Assembly (NCBI GenBank): GCA_958450365.1
Contig: CAUEEP010000022.1
Location: 124,001-188,000 of the forward strand
DNA length: 64,000 nt
Source: Mesorhabditis belari
Lineage: Eukaryota > Nematoda > Chromadorea > Rhabditida > Rhabditidae
Reading direction: 5' to 3'
The position numbers and the translations under genes were made by a program. Shown here in pieces: positions 1-11,718 of this stretch. The notes beneath the pieces were generated by a model, which was not told the origin of the DNA, made no database searches, and worked only from the letters and a program-made list of their open reading frames with translations. Every line of letters starts with the position of its first letter. Within the stretch, counting starts at the first letter, position 1.

Positions 1-18
1 TATTTAAAATACATTTAG

Positions 19-738
19 GATTAAAATCGAATTTTTGGTTCAGCTTGATGGTGTCGCAACTTCTGCTGAAGAAAGACTTCTGGTTTTTGGAGCAACCAAT
101 CGGTGGTAAAAAAAGCTAAACGTTTGTAAGGGTTCGCCCGACAAATTTAGACCACAAGAACTGGACCTGGCAGCACCACGACGTTTTGCAAAAAGACTTT
201 ACGTACCATTGCTAGAGGAGTTATCTAGGAGACAAATGGTTAGTGTTTTTTTTACCTTGTCTATTTTGGCTTCAGGTTGAAAACTCCCTCCGGCAAAATG
301 TTCACAGCATTCCGGAACTTGGTGAAATTGCACAGATAACTAGAGGTTAGTTGGCCAACTCTTGATTTTGATTGAGATATTTGTAATCTTAGGGTATTCT
401 GGAGCCGATATGTGAAACTTATGTAGTGAAGCAGCTATGGGTCCAATCAGGGATATTGTTAATGGCTCGAAGTATGACATTGAGACAGTGCCGATTGAAA
501 ATGTAAGCTTGGTTTCTGTATGCCTAAACAAAAAACATGATTTAGATCCCCTTATCTCAATTTTTGATTTTCGTGGGGCATGTTATGTCGTTCGGTCAAC
601 AGTAATGAAAAAAGATTTAAAGGTAAAGAATATGAGGGTACAGGGTATAATTATCTTTAGGCCTATCATGAATGGGACAAGAAATTTGGTTGTTTACCCA
701 CACCCAACGACGATGGTGAAGAAAGTGAAGATTCTTAA
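19..738 (+). CDS. figl-1: Fidgetin-like AAA ATPase, C-terminal part (in-frame TGA)
   Basis: This is the C-terminal half of a meiotic-clade AAA+ ATPase of the fidgetin/spastin/katanin group, which act as hexamers on microtubules or DNA-repair complexes. Exons 19-102, 151-238, 276-345, 393-622 and 661-738 join in phase and give about 182 residues. The gene continues off the left edge. Visible parts are the FLVQLDG strand, sensor-1 GATNRPQELD, the arginine-finger region [19 protein letters not shown], the helix AAMGPIRDI and the VPS4-type C-terminal helix ending DSEES-like. The best match from memory is FIGL-1. Oddity: codon 413-415 is TGA between GYSGADM and NLCSEA, where the family has Arg, Lys or Thr. 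All splice sites and the rest of the frame are intact, so this may be a recent nonsense mutation, a sequence error or recoding. A GT..AG pair at 503-545 would break the frame, whereas read-through keeps it open. Confidence 0.88.
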
Positions 739-895
739 AATACTTGTGTTTATTAAAACAATCAGTTGTTTGTTCTAACATGATACTTCCAAGCATTTTT
801 CTTTTTGCAGCTTGTGTGTGTCTGCTTCTTTTTTTATATTGAGTGGTTTGGAAAAATTTACCTATGCGATAAATATAAGAAAAAAATGTTGAATT

Positions 896-1489
896 TTACG
901 GTAAAAGTTGCACCTCGAGGGCCGAATTCGCAAATGTTTGAGCAAGAGGACAGAGATTTGGGTAGTTGGTGGTTGGTACTTGAAAAAGTTACGTTAATAT
1001 TTATGAAAAGAACACCTTATTTTATTACCTTTATCGCTTGAAAGCTGCTGCGCCGGCTTGCTGAAGTTCAGATCTGATAATCGATTGAAAATTTTGTCTA
1101 GCGTTCTTTCTATCTCGTCGGTTACACTATGCTCACTTTCCTCAAGGGTAGAAATAAAAATTGCACCATAATGAAAAGAAGCTTTTTTAGTATTTTGTTG
1201 CGTCTCCTTGCACTTTAATGAATTGTGATTGCATTCCAATCGATCGCCTTTTTCGTTCAATTGCAGCACTACCACCGGCTTTCCACCGTCATCGCCTCGT
1301 TTTGGATGTTTCGGATTGAAAGACGAATCTGAATTTGCTCTCAACAAACCTATTTAAAGAATTTAATGTAAAAATTCTTTTAAATCAATAGAATCATCTA
1401 GAAATCCCATCTAAATACTTGAAATGTTTTGCTTTCAACTTGATATTTCACACCAAAAACCGTGTTTTATTGCTTGAGTTCGGCGCCAT
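896..1489 (-). CDS. Small unknown gene, three putative exons
   Basis: I do not recognise this protein. A long open exon (1029-1339) has a donor that joins in phase across a 50-base intron to exon 896-978, which ends in TAA at 896-898. A short first exon 1452-1489 starts at ATG 1487-1489. The joined model is 143 residues: basic and hydrophilic, with VVVLQLNEKGDR, a Cys-containing segment and an acidic helix EESEHSVTDEIERTLDKI. No signal peptide or membrane segment is visible. It lies tail to tail with the figl-1-like gene, 158 bases apart. The two 3' exons are better supported than the first; an alternative acceptor at 1350 would change the joining. Function unknown. Confidence 0.45.
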
Positions 1490-1498
1490 TCACAAACT

Positions 1499-1561
1499 TA
1501 ATTGAGATCCAAACAAATTGGATCTCAATTAAGCACCGCCCGCTTAATTGAGATCCAATTT
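1499..1561. repeat. Short inverted repeat / hairpin
   Basis: The word AATTGAGATCCAA occurs at about 1499-1511, inverted at 1518-1530 and again direct at about 1546-1558. A hairpin can therefore form two ways. It lies just upstream of the proposed start of the 896-1489 gene. Confidence 0.7.
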
Positions 1562-3091
1562 GCAGAGTAAAGTCTTATGTTGAACTCTTGAAAACATTTT
1601 TTTTATCAAATAGTCAGAAAATCCAGTAAATTATGAGCTCAATTGTCTTTAATCAATGATTTGAATTCAGCTAACTCGATTAAGATTAATATTACAAACC
1701 AAAGATTACAGATGTGGGAAAAACAGCTTACAAAGCACTGTTTCTCTTTTATGATAATTGAAAAAAAGAGAAAACGGTGAGAATTCTCTCATACGAAGCG
1801 ATCATTTCCTTTTCCGAAATGCGGCCACTATTTGAACTTCTTGGGTTTTGCTTATTTTCATAAAATGTTTCATTAATAGCTTGTCCATTCGGTGACAGAC
1901 TGACGGATCACCGGTCGACTATTTCGGTTCACCAACGGTTGCCATGCATGATGAGTCGTGGACGGTAAGAGAAGCTTTAGGCTAATCCTACTAACAATGG
2001 AGGTTCACTAAGCTACCACCGGGTTTCAAAACGAGACCTAGCTAATCTAGCGTAGTTTTTTCACGCTGATCCCGAATCTACAGTCAAAAATACCGCGTAG
2101 GGCTGCTGAAGCCGTAAAAACGCATTTGATTTTATGCAGGGAAAATTACAAATAACCAGCTAATCGTCACTCGACCTTGACTTAAAACGAGCGGTTAAAA
2201 CGGGCGATTTCAATAGCTGGTTCGGATCCGGCTGCGATTACTTTTATTTTGCTTTGTGTGCAGATTATCAACAACCACAGTAAAAGTTGCCAAGATTTCG
2301 AAATAACAGAAAGTGAGGAAGCTTGGTTTCATTGTTTTTGAAAGTGTTCTTGACTTTATTAGTTTCAGCCTCCACCTCCGTTTGGTTTACGAGTTTAGGG
2401 ATGAATCGAAGAAAAAGCGACATTTCATACCCACCAACCCAATAATTGTGGAATGAAGATTTTTGGTTGATCTGGCTGATCGAAATTGGTTTCCTTGTAT
2501 GTATTATTGGAAGAAGAAACTCGCTGGACACTCTGTGACACTTACGAAAGAGGTTTTATGACTAAAATGCTTTAGTTGATTGGATTTGGAATAGACTCTT
2601 GAAAATTTACAATATGACAAATCGAATGAGCGATTCGTGCCATTTCTTCACATAAATAGAGACGGATTTTGCTTGATTTCATTGTTGTTTTTTCAATTTC
2701 TCTGACTGGAATGTCTGACTGGAATGTCTGACTGGAATGTCTGACTTCAATGTCTGACTGGAATGTCTGACTGGAATGTCTGACTTCAATGTCTGACTGG
2801 AATGTCTGACTGGAATATCGCTGGTTATTAGTATCAAATGTTTATTTCTAAAATCCTTACAATCAATATTTCGTACCCGTTTTGTCTATAACAAATCAAA
2901 ATAACAATAGGCTTAAAGAGGCCAAAGAAAAGTGATCCCTAAGAGCATAAAAGATATTAAAAACCGGAATGAATAGATTGAACAATTGCTTAAAAGTTAA
3001 TCAAAAGAGACAAGAGAAACTTTTTGTAAAATTATTATAATATTGACGACTTTTAAAGCTCAAGAATGCATATTTCATATTTTATTTTGTC
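1562..3091. other. Intergenic stretch without a supportable gene
   Basis: It lies between the start of the small unknown gene and the end of the ERGIC1-like gene. Apart from the 13-bp minisatellite at 2697-2818 I see only AT-rich sequence. The minus-strand ORF at 2268-2531 has no recognisable domain or coding-like composition. Confidence 0.5.
2697..2818. repeat. 13-bp minisatellite
   Basis: About nine tandem copies of a 13-bp unit, TCTGACTGGAATG, with a TTC variant (TCTGACTTCAATG) recurring at every third or fourth position. Confidence 0.95.
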
Positions 3092-6000
3092 TTATGTGAG
3101 CTTTCCGAGTTGTTGTTTCTTGATCATTTCATGAATGGTGAAAAAAGTTGAATCAATGATACCAGCAACGGTGAATGTCCCGCCAACAACCGCACAAACC
3201 TGGAAATAAACGATTTGATTATAGTTTTGGGATCTGTTTTATTAAATGATTAGCAATAATATCTTTTAATAATAATATCTATTGTAGCAAGAGAATAGAA
3301 AAACCTTTTGATAGAAATCAAGATAAACGGAGTCTAGGAGATATTGGTAGACCAGATTAGAGTGTGTTCCTTGCAGACAACGCGTTTTCTAAAAAGCGCG
3401 CACCAAGGATAAGCTACCGTAACCCTATGCTTTGCATCAGCAAATTTTTCAAAATGCAAATGTACGGGAGTGGGACAAATGCGAGTTTTTTTTTGCGTAC
3501 CCGAACATTTGCGCACTTTGCCCATTAGCGCACCTTTTTTCGCGTTTTAAAAAAGCTCTAAAAGCTAATATTAACCAATTTCTATTCCAAAAATTGTTTT
3601 TCTAGGTAATTTTAGGGCGTAGAATCGAAATTTTGGCAAATCAGAGCTTGTGGAAACAAACGGACGGTTGCGACCCTTATAGCTTTGCTTAAAAAGCGCA
3701 CCTTTTAGAAAACGCGTTGTCGGAAGTTTGTCGGATCAATTGTCTGACAAAAAAGTTGTCAAGAAAAATTTGTCTGACAAATTTACTGTCAACAAGGAGC
3801 ACACTCTAGACCAGATGGTCTACCTATATCTCCAATTTTCAGATCTCCAATTCCAACAGATCCAATTTTCACTCAAAGCGCATTGAAAGGTTTTACTTTT
3901 ACAAACTCAATACACGTTTGTACAGTTGAAAGATTGACTCAATCAATTTTAAAGTTTAAATCAATACAGGTTTTTAAACTTCACGATCTAGACTTCACAA
4001 TTCAACCGCTAGGGTTTTAAATGCAAATTTGCAAAGCAAAGCAGTCAACATTGCTGGATGTCGAAGCAGCCTAAAGCCTACAACACCAGATTTTAAAGCC
4101 AACTGTTTCTGGGGAACTTTGAGACAAAGACAAAGCGGTTTTGAACTTTAGAAGCTAGATTTCATTGATAGCTATGTAAATGATAGCTTTTTATGATAGC
4201 ATTGATCGCTTTTAAATGCTAATTTGCCAGAAAAAGCCATTTGATTTCATAGAAATTTACCGAAGTGAGGAACGTGTAAAAGCTTTGTCGGTACTCGGTT
4301 CTCCGCACGGTGATCGGTTGAAGCTCATACTTAAACCAAACCGCCGGAATCACTCGACCAGAGTGATGGTACGACAAATATTCTCTAAATGTTCAAAGTT
4401 TTTCAAATTTGTTTACGTCAAACTTGTGCCCATAGGTGTATTGATAGCTGTTCACCACTCCACCATCGATATCCTGGTAAACCGAGGGAACAATCTTAAA
4501 GTTTACGGCTACAAAACAACCTAGGAAGTTTTTAAGCACATATTTTGCAGAAAGTTCTTGATAACTTTGTACTAGTTTTCAAGAGGAGATTCAGAGCTAT
4601 CAAATGACTAAAATATTGGGTTGGTGAATTGAAAACTGACTTTGAACTTTGAACTAAAATCTATTCAACATAAAACCATCAATTCATTCTAAATAATTTC
4701 CAGTATTATTGACGACTTCTGCCCATTTTACACGCAATTTGCGGATTCCTCTTTCGCAGTAGGATTTTGGTTTTGAATCGAAAAACTTTCAAAGCCAATT
4801 TTTGACTGCTTCTTCCGAATCGAAGTGTTCTCCCGCAAGCTCACTACTCATGATCCGGAATAAAAAGTAATCAAAAGGGGCGAGGTCCGGCCTGTATGGG
4901 GAATGCGCCAAAAGGTCCCAAACAAGGCTATTTATTTTAGAGCGAGTCAGTTTTGCGTTGTCGTGGATGAGAACGATCTTTGACTTGGAGGGCCTATTCT
5001 TCTTCAGGGATTCATTCGCCTTTCCCAACCGTTCACTGTATTTGATTGCATTAACGGTCGTCTTTCTATCCAGCAACTCCCAGTACAATTCCCAGTCCCA
5101 GCTTTTTGTCAGCTTTTTGCCAACTTTTTATTGGGTTGGTGAATTGAAAACTGCGGGACTTTGAACTAAAATTTGTTCAACATAAAACCATGAATTCATT
5201 CCAAATAATTTCCATTATTATTGACGACTTCTGCCCATTTTACAGGCAATTTGCGGATTCCTCTTTCGTAGTAGGATTTTGGTTTGTGTGTGAGACAAGT
5301 GTGAGACTCAAAAATGGAGAACTGGAGATGTCAAGGTTTGAGCACTTTCTTCAAAAGAAACCCATTTTGGTGTCAATAGAAAAGTTGTAGAGAATCAAAA
5401 ATGAGGCTTATAGCCATATTTCCAAAAAGATACACTTAGTAGTTTCGCTTAAAATGCAAGTTTTGTGAAAATTCGTAAATTTCGCATTTCTTGAAAACCA
5501 GTTTTTGAATCGTTCTGAAAATTTGGATATAAGCTTGATTTTTGATTCTCTACAACTTTTCCATTGGCACCAAAATGGGTTTCTTTTGAAGAAAGTGCTC
5601 AAACTGTCACTTATGACAATAGTCGGCAGTTTTCAATTCACCAACCCGATGGTTTAGTTTATTTTCGAATTCACACCAAATTATCAGTAAAACAGTAACA
5701 ACTACTCAATGTGTTAAAGTTTAGGGGGTTTTACCTTTAAAATATATTCATGTGTGTTGAGCCCTTGTCCATGTCCTGTCCGATCTCTACCGGAGAGTGG
5801 ATCATAGCTTCCTTTCAGTGATTTGCTCTAAAAGTTTCGATAATAGGCATGCAAATTGGAAGTTCTTTTTTTGATTTAATAAGTTTGATTAAATCTGAAT
5901 AAGTACTGTATGCTTAAATGGAACATCTTTAACTTTGGGAGCAGTCCAGCCAGCTCTTCCCAATCAGCTAATATTTTAGATCTGACTCAAGTCAGCGATC

Positions 6001-9000
6001 CAACATAATCAATTAGGCAGCCAATACCAGCCATACACCAATAAGGGTTAGGCTAGAGCCAGCTCAATTTATTGCACACTTTGATCTTTTTTTGGCATAG
6101 AAAGCTAGTGCCAGTTCACATCAAAAAAAGTTGCCAACCGTCGATTCACTTAAATTTTGCCTACTCATTTTTGCACTTTCGAAAAACCCCAAAAAACCCA
6201 AAACAAAAGCTTTTCTAAATTGTCAGCAATGATTTTGCAAAGAAAATCTAGAAAATTACAATGGTGCAGTATCTATGTTGTTTTTTGCTTACCGTTACAT
6301 CATCACCAAAAGTGAGCGAATGAATGAGATGTCTCATATCGGGATCGGACGGTTGTTCTTGAGCCGAATGAGTGGATAGATGGAAATTCCCGGGTACCTA
6401 GCATTCATTTAAAATAAAGTAAAGAAAATTTTCAACAAAGAAACTTCTAGCACCCACTTTATTGATCTCGAATTCACTCTCGAAGCGACAACCATTCCCG
6501 TCAAGGATCGCGATTCGCTTTGTTTGATCGACAAATCCCACTTCGTGACGTCCATTCTCGTCTTGAATATCGACTCCTAGATCTGAAAGAAATCTATTTT
6601 TAGATTAATGATTAGATCTAGCGTATTTAGATTAGATACAAGCTATCGAAGTATTTAGATTTGATAGCTTATACAAGCTATCAAAGCTTATACAAGCTAT
6701 ACAAGCTATCATCCACATAAGAAATGCGGATGAACTTTAGCTTGTATCTAATCATCACTTCAACATTTTCAGCTAATTCTTTTTCCATTTTTACCCACGT
6801 TTGACTATTTCTATTGTTTCTCAATTGATATTTTGCTGCTTCTTTTTATATTAGAGATGAAGAACCTCAAGGATCGTGTCCGTGGCTGTATCAGAGAAAG
6901 ACCGCTGTGGAATGCCATAAAAACTAGCTTCAGTCTTTAGACCAGACATAATATCTGATAGTCAAAGTGGCCAATGGTTTAAAAAAGTCCAGTCACCATT
7001 GGTGCCACGGTTCTCTCACCATTGGTGCCACGGTTCTCTCACCATTGATGCCGCCGAAAAAAATTGAAGAAGATCCACGTTTGACTGGTAATGAGCTCGT
7101 GAAATTATACGATGTTGGTCCTATAACAATTACCCGTCATCTACACAAGCTCGGAAAGTCAAATTGAGCCGGAAATTGGGTACCTCATCTTTTCAGTGAT
7201 GAGAATCTGGCCACACGAGTTGCTATCGAGAATCCTGCTTAGTAAATCAAAAGCAAAAGGCTTTTGGTATTCAATTCATACTTCGGATGAGAAGCGGGTA
7301 CAATAATTTAATTAAAAGGCAGTGGTTGAATCCGGAAGAAGCTCCAAGAGTGCCTAAGCCAAGCAACACAGAAAGAAGGCGATGATTTGTGTCTGGTGGA
7401 ATTCCAAAGAATTGGTGCATCTGGAGGTTCTCAAAACTGAGCAAATCGTCACGAAAGAACTCGACGTTCAACAACTTGAACGAGTCGATCAAGCACTGCA
7501 TAAGCAAGGAATCGACCATCAGATACATCCAGGATAATGCCCGGCCGTACCGTACACAGCAAAATTCACTTACGAAAAGCTTGAGGAACATGGCTGGAAA
7601 ACCTTGTTTTATCCGCCTTTCTTGACTTGGCTTCTTTGCGATTATCATTTATTCCGATTTATGCACTATTCTTTGGCCGACAAGAAGTTCAACAATCACG
7701 AGGAAATCCAGGCTTGGCTGGCCGCCTTTTTTTTGGTTCTCAGCTTGCCGACTTTTATGACAGAGGAATCTCTTTGAGCGAAAGATCGAGAAGTTTTATA
7801 GACAACAAAGACAATTATATTTTGGATTGAAGTTGCAAATAAATTGTTAAATCTTCTAAAACTTTTTTGATCAAAATCTTCTGCACATACCTAATATAAT
7901 GGAGTCATTTATATCCTACAACTTACATTTGCACTCGATGTATGGAAATGAGACATTGATTTGCACATCGATTTTCCCTTCTCGTCCCGGATCGTCAACG
8001 AAAATCTCGTCTTTTCTAAAATTAGATTGATTCATTTACAAATTAAGTTATAAATTGCTTATACCGTATTCTCTCTAATAGTAGTCACCAAACCGAGTCG
8101 AGTTGATCACTATTTTACAGTTTCCAAGCTTTCCCAGAAGCTCAACACTATATTCCCCCACTAGATCTCATCGTCAGCTACATTTTCCGACCCCACATCG
8201 ATAGGTTCTGATAAGCGGTTCTTGAGATTTCGAGGAATTTAGCATAGGGAAAATACAGTAGTTGAAAGCTGCTGGCTTTTCGCTTTTTTTTGTCAAACCT
8301 GCTTTTCAACCATTCTGTACAGTGATCAAACCCTATTGGAAATCCTATTGGAAACCCTATTGGAAACCCGTATCTCCTCAGAGAATGCTTATTTAAACTT
8401 GAATTCCATAGAAATTTTTGACAAAGTGAATGGGCTTTTTGATGAAACAAAGGGAAACTTTCTGTTTTTAAAATGTACATAGATAATAGCATATTTTCTC
8501 TAATAGTAGTGCACCCCAGCGCGCCGAGTTGGTGACTATTTTACAGTTTCCAAGTTTTTGCAGAAGCTCAACACTCAAATCCCCCACTAGCTCTCATCGT
8601 CAGCTACATTTTCCGACCCCACATCGATAGGTTCTGATAAGCGGTTCTTGAGATTTCAAGCAATTTAGACGACGCTCAGGGTGCACTAATATTAGAGAGA
8701 ACGCGGTATAAACAAATCATGTAATCAGTTTTGATTGCTTATTTATTCAAACTCTCAGCATCAGCAAATTATTCAAACTCACACGTCTATCTTTATATAC
8801 GCTAAAAGATCGTTGAACAACATGAAAGTGATGAAAAGGACACAAAGAATTGAGATCACCGCACCAGCCGTGGTTGGTTGAGTTAAATCTTTAGGAATTT
8901 TTCGATAGATGTCAAATCTGAAAGGACAAAGTGTTCTTTGGGTGTCAAAAGATGCAAACAAATCCTTTCTGGTGACTCTTTGCTGTTTTTGTGATTTATG

Positions 9001-9375
9001 AGAAATGTGAAAAACTGTGGAAGAAGGGCTGGCAAGCAAGCCAAGCCAATGGCTTTCTAGTTAACCTTAGCCTGGAATTTCAACCTTACCGTTGGATTTA
9101 GCATAAAACTTTGGCTTTAGCTTTGGCTTGGCTTGGCCTGTTTGACTTTGGCCGCTCTTTTCTATAAAATTGCTTTGGCTCTTCTGGCTCAAAGCTTTCT
9201 AGATCATTTTAAGCTTTCCTTGGACACTCTGGCTTCAGACTTAATATTGAATTCTTATGCCAGAAACGATGTGTTTACATATTATGAAGTACAAAGTACA
9301 GCAGCTGTGAAGAGTTGACATCAGGCCTAATCTGACTATGACTTTGCTCAAAACTCACCTTCTAATATCGAACAT
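3092..9375 (-). CDS. ERGIC1: ERGIC1-type ER-Golgi trafficking protein, complete
   Basis: The product belongs to the Erv41/Erv46/ERGIC family, cargo receptors that cycle between ER and Golgi. Nine exons on the minus strand: 9375-9359, 8917-8783, 8015-7927, 6582-6458, 6397-6293, 5827-5735, 4494-4424, 4384-4261, 3199-3092. All phases match, giving 288 residues; human ERGIC1 has about 290. Diagnostic segments are FDIRRFDIYRK at the N terminus, a first membrane segment at about 23-44, FVDDPGREGKIDV, DIQDENGRHEVG, VPGNFHLSTHSA, a lumenal part with HSGRVIPAVWFKYEL, and the second membrane segment VVGGTFTVAGIIDS at about 254-275 before a short KK-containing cytosolic tail. Introns hold a mariner transposase relic, MITEs and foldback elements. 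TTTTAG lies 10 bases before the ATG, suggesting trans-splicing. Confidence 0.95.
3337..3833. mobile_element. Foldback element in last ERGIC1 intron
   Basis: The outer arms, containing GGTAGACCAGATTAGAGTGTG near 3350 and its inverted match near 3800-3825, enclose a core beginning at 3466. That core (GGGAGTGGGACAAATGCG onwards) is clearly related to the foldback element at 63337-63880. No coding capacity is seen. It is non-autonomous and degenerate. Confidence 0.75.
4616..5130 (-). mobile_element. Truncated mariner element with transposase relic
   Basis: The left terminus TTGGGTTGGTGAATTGAAAA follows TA. The minus-strand ORF 4789-5088 encodes the mariner catalytic core: IHDNAKLTRSK (second Asp of the DDD triad), then SPYRPDLAPFDYFLF (third Asp region), then a DSEEAVKNWL-like helix. 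The N-terminal half is missing, and the expected right terminus is replaced by the next element at 5131. Dead copy, in an ERGIC1 intron. Confidence 0.85.
5131..5649. mobile_element. MITE-1 copy (mariner-derived)
   Basis: Starts TTGGGTTGGTGAATTGAAAA and ends with the inverted terminus TTTTCAATTCACCAACCC. No transposase. The interior contains two inverted copies of AGTTTGAGCACTTTCTTCAA-like sequence. Same family as the copies at 10276, 23495, 41636 and 55803. Confidence 0.9.
6967..7830 (+). pseudogene. Mariner transposase relic inside an ERGIC1 intron
   Basis: Three frames together recall a full mariner transposase. The helix-turn-helix part at about 7060-7165 reads DPRLTGNELVKLYDVGPI. A region with DEKRVQ, EEAPRVPKPS and VWWNSKELVHLEVLKTEQ lies at about 7285-7450. 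DNARP lies at about 7535-7550. The C terminus DYHLFRFMHYSLADKKFNNH extends to ISLSERSRSFIDNKDNYILD, ending at 7830. Several frameshifts and stops interrupt it. Opposite orientation to the host gene. Confidence 0.9.
8062..8708. mobile_element. TIR element with internal direct duplication
   Basis: Left end TACCGTATTCTCTCTAATAG, right end the near-inverse TATTAGAGAGAACGCGGTA. A segment of about 150 bp (8090-8240) beginning near GACTATTTTACAGTTTCCAA is repeated directly at 8518-8667. Between the copies is an 11-bp CCTATTGGAAA array at 8325-8375. Lies in ERGIC1 intron 2. Confidence 0.75.
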
Positions 9376-9387
9376 TTCCTTGTAGCT
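9376..9387 (-). promoter_or_regulatory. Putative SL trans-splice acceptor of the ERGIC1-like gene
   Basis: On the minus strand TTTATTTTAG ends at 9386-9387, followed by a 10-base leader and the ATG at 9375. No cis donor is needed to complete the protein, so this is a likely outron acceptor. Inferred. Confidence 0.55.
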
Positions 9388-9911
9388 AAAATAAAGAGAT
9401 TTTGAGAAACAATAGATGAGAAGACGAAATGAAAAACCTAAAATGAAAGTCGGTGGTTTGTGTAAAATTTATGTATTAGAGAAAATCGAGTGAATGAAAA
9501 TCTCTCACTCGATTTTCTCTTGATTGAAATAGGGAAAATGAGAGAAAAGGCGAGAACGTTGGCTTTCTATAACAATCAATATTGTGAAGTGAATCGATTT
9601 TTAGAGCCACAACCTATTAAACATGTTTTAGAAAAAAGTTTTGCAATTTTAAGCACTATTCGATCGAATCCCTTACATTTGTGTTTCATTGATGTTCATG
9701 GGTGAACGTTAGGTTATGAAATCAGGGAAGGTAGATAATCCGAGCTCCAAGATTTTCTGGTTTCTAGTCAGAAGCTAGTCTAAACCTGGCCTCTAACCTG
9801 GGTTGACCTGACTGACTCTAACATAAATATTGTAATAGAAGGCCCCATCTGGAGGGGAGGAAAAAAAAACTAGAAGCCCTTCAACCATTAACCTGCTGAT
9901 GTTAAATTATA

Positions 9912-11129
9912 TTAGGTTGTTCGGATATAAACGAGCGTTTGCACTGCTTAACTCGTGAGGAAGCCATTTCCTGCATCAGATCGTCTTTTCAATAGTAGAA
10001 TTTGAACATAGAAACTGTCGAGCAAGTTCACGCGTCGTTTGACATGGATCCGATTCGATTGCAGCCCTCAAAGTATCGTTGTCTACCGCTTGAGGTCGAC
10101 GAGAGTGTTCATCATCCTCGAGACTCATCACCATTCCGAGAGCGTTGGAACCAGGCTCGGCATCGGCTTTCGGATAATGCATCATTCCCAAATGCTTTGA
10201 CCAAATCTCGATGGGATTCCGCAACGGTTTTGCCCAGTTAGAAGTCGTAAAGTAGGCAGACGCGAACTTGATATATTGGGTTGGTGAATTGAAAACTCCT
10301 GGACTTTGAACTAAAATTTATTCAACATAAAACCATCAATTCCATCAATTCATTCCAAATAGTTTCCATTATTATTGATGACTTCTGCCCATTTTACAGG
10401 CAATTTGCGGATTCCTCTTTCGTAGTAGGATTTTGGTTTGTGTGTGAGACTCAAAAATGGAGGACTGGAGATGTCCCAGTTTGAGCACTTTCTTCAAAAG
10501 AAATCCATTTTGGTGTCAATGGAAAAGTTGTAGAGAATCAAAAATCAAGTTTATAGGCAAATTTTCAGAACGATTCAAAAACTGGCTTTCAAGAAATGCG
10601 AAATTTACGAATTTTCACAAAACTTGCATTTTAAGCAAAACTACTAAGTGTATCTTTTTGGAAATTTGGCTATAAGCCTCATTTTTGATTCTCTACAACT
10701 TTTCTATTGACACCAAAATGGGTTTCTTTTGAAGAAAGTGCTCAAACTGGGACATCTCCAGTCCTCCATTTTTGAGTCTCACACTTGTCTCACACACAAA
10801 CCAAAATCCTACTACGAAAGAGGAATCCGCAAATTGCCTGTATAATGGGCAGAAGTCGTCAATAATAATGGAAATTATTTCGAATGAATTGATGGTTTTA
10901 TGTTGAATAAATTTTAGTTCAAAGTCTCACAGTTTTCAATTCACCAACCCAATATTTGAAATCGGTGATCTAAAGCAAGAAAAAAGATTTTAAAAATAGG
11001 AAATTATCCGTTTAACAATATTCCAAATATACACAAGATAACGTACTTTTAAATACAGAAATACATATTTTAAAAGCTTCTCTCACAACAATAAGTTTAG
11101 CAACGCTTGTTTATATCCGAACAACCTAA
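9912..11129 (-). mobile_element. Second mariner family, interrupted by a MITE
   Basis: Termini TTAGGTTGTTCGGATATAAA at 9912 and its inverse ending at 11129. The minus ORF 9976-10224 preserves the N-terminal DNA-binding region: LEDDEHSRRPQAVDNDTLRA, then ESDPCQTTRELARQF. This is similar to SETMAR-type mariners. A complete MITE-1 copy sits inside at 10276-10952. Non-functional. Confidence 0.85.
10276..10952. mobile_element. MITE-1 copy, near-perfect 677-bp palindrome
   Basis: Flanked by TA on both sides (10274-10275, 10953-10954). The left half (TTGGGTTGGTGAATTGAAAA...) is repeated inverted over most of its length: GGACTGGAGATGTCCCAGTT on the left is matched by its complement on the right. It is the longest and most symmetric copy of the family here. 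Confidence 0.9.
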
Positions 11130-11718
11130 TAGAATGGTTTTCAAATTCTAAAGTGACATTTAGAAATCGTAGCCGTTCTCCGTTAAAAACTTTCAGATAT
11201 TTTTACTTTTTAATTAAATGACAATAGAAAGAAGAGAATTTAAATTATATAGAATCGAAAAATAATAATAAAAAAGCTTTCCAATCAATGAATTGAGTGC
11301 AAAAATCCAGCTCATACACTTTTTCATCAAATTGGGCATGTGTGCTTTTGCCGGCCTTTTTTTTCCTTTTTTTTTGAAGAGCTCATTTGTGCAAAATATT
11401 CACAAATTATATATAATTTAAAGATTGAAAATTTATTAAATAATATCTAAAATAAGTTTAGAAAAAATTTCGATTTAAGAAAATTTTAGAAAAAGTCGAA
11501 AAAAAAATGAATTTTCATGTAAAGCGGTTCCAATACGGTTCCAATACGAAAATAGAAACCGTATTGGAACCGTATTCCCAGTTTTTCGCATATCAAACTA
11601 AAAGGACAAGAAAGAAAATAAAAGATAAGAATTTAAAAGATAAGAATTTAGAAATAAAAAAGTTCATATAAAGGTTTTTATTTTGAAATTTTTCTGTTTA
11701 ATTTTTGATAAAACGAGA

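Noticed and set aside
503..545. A GT...TTTAG pair in the figl-1-like gene that could be an intron
   Set aside because: Removing 43 bases breaks the frame before the conserved C-terminal helix; reading through keeps it.
2268..2531. 87-codon minus-strand ORF
   Set aside because: No recognisable motif, no coding-like splice context.
6360..6420. Possible plus-strand coding around CCCGGGTACC
   Set aside because: It is the complement of ERGIC1 exon 5, which is fully supported.
9490..9705. 71-codon plus-strand ORF upstream of ERGIC1
   Set aside because: Starts inside a hairpin, no family resemblance, antisense to the likely promoter region.
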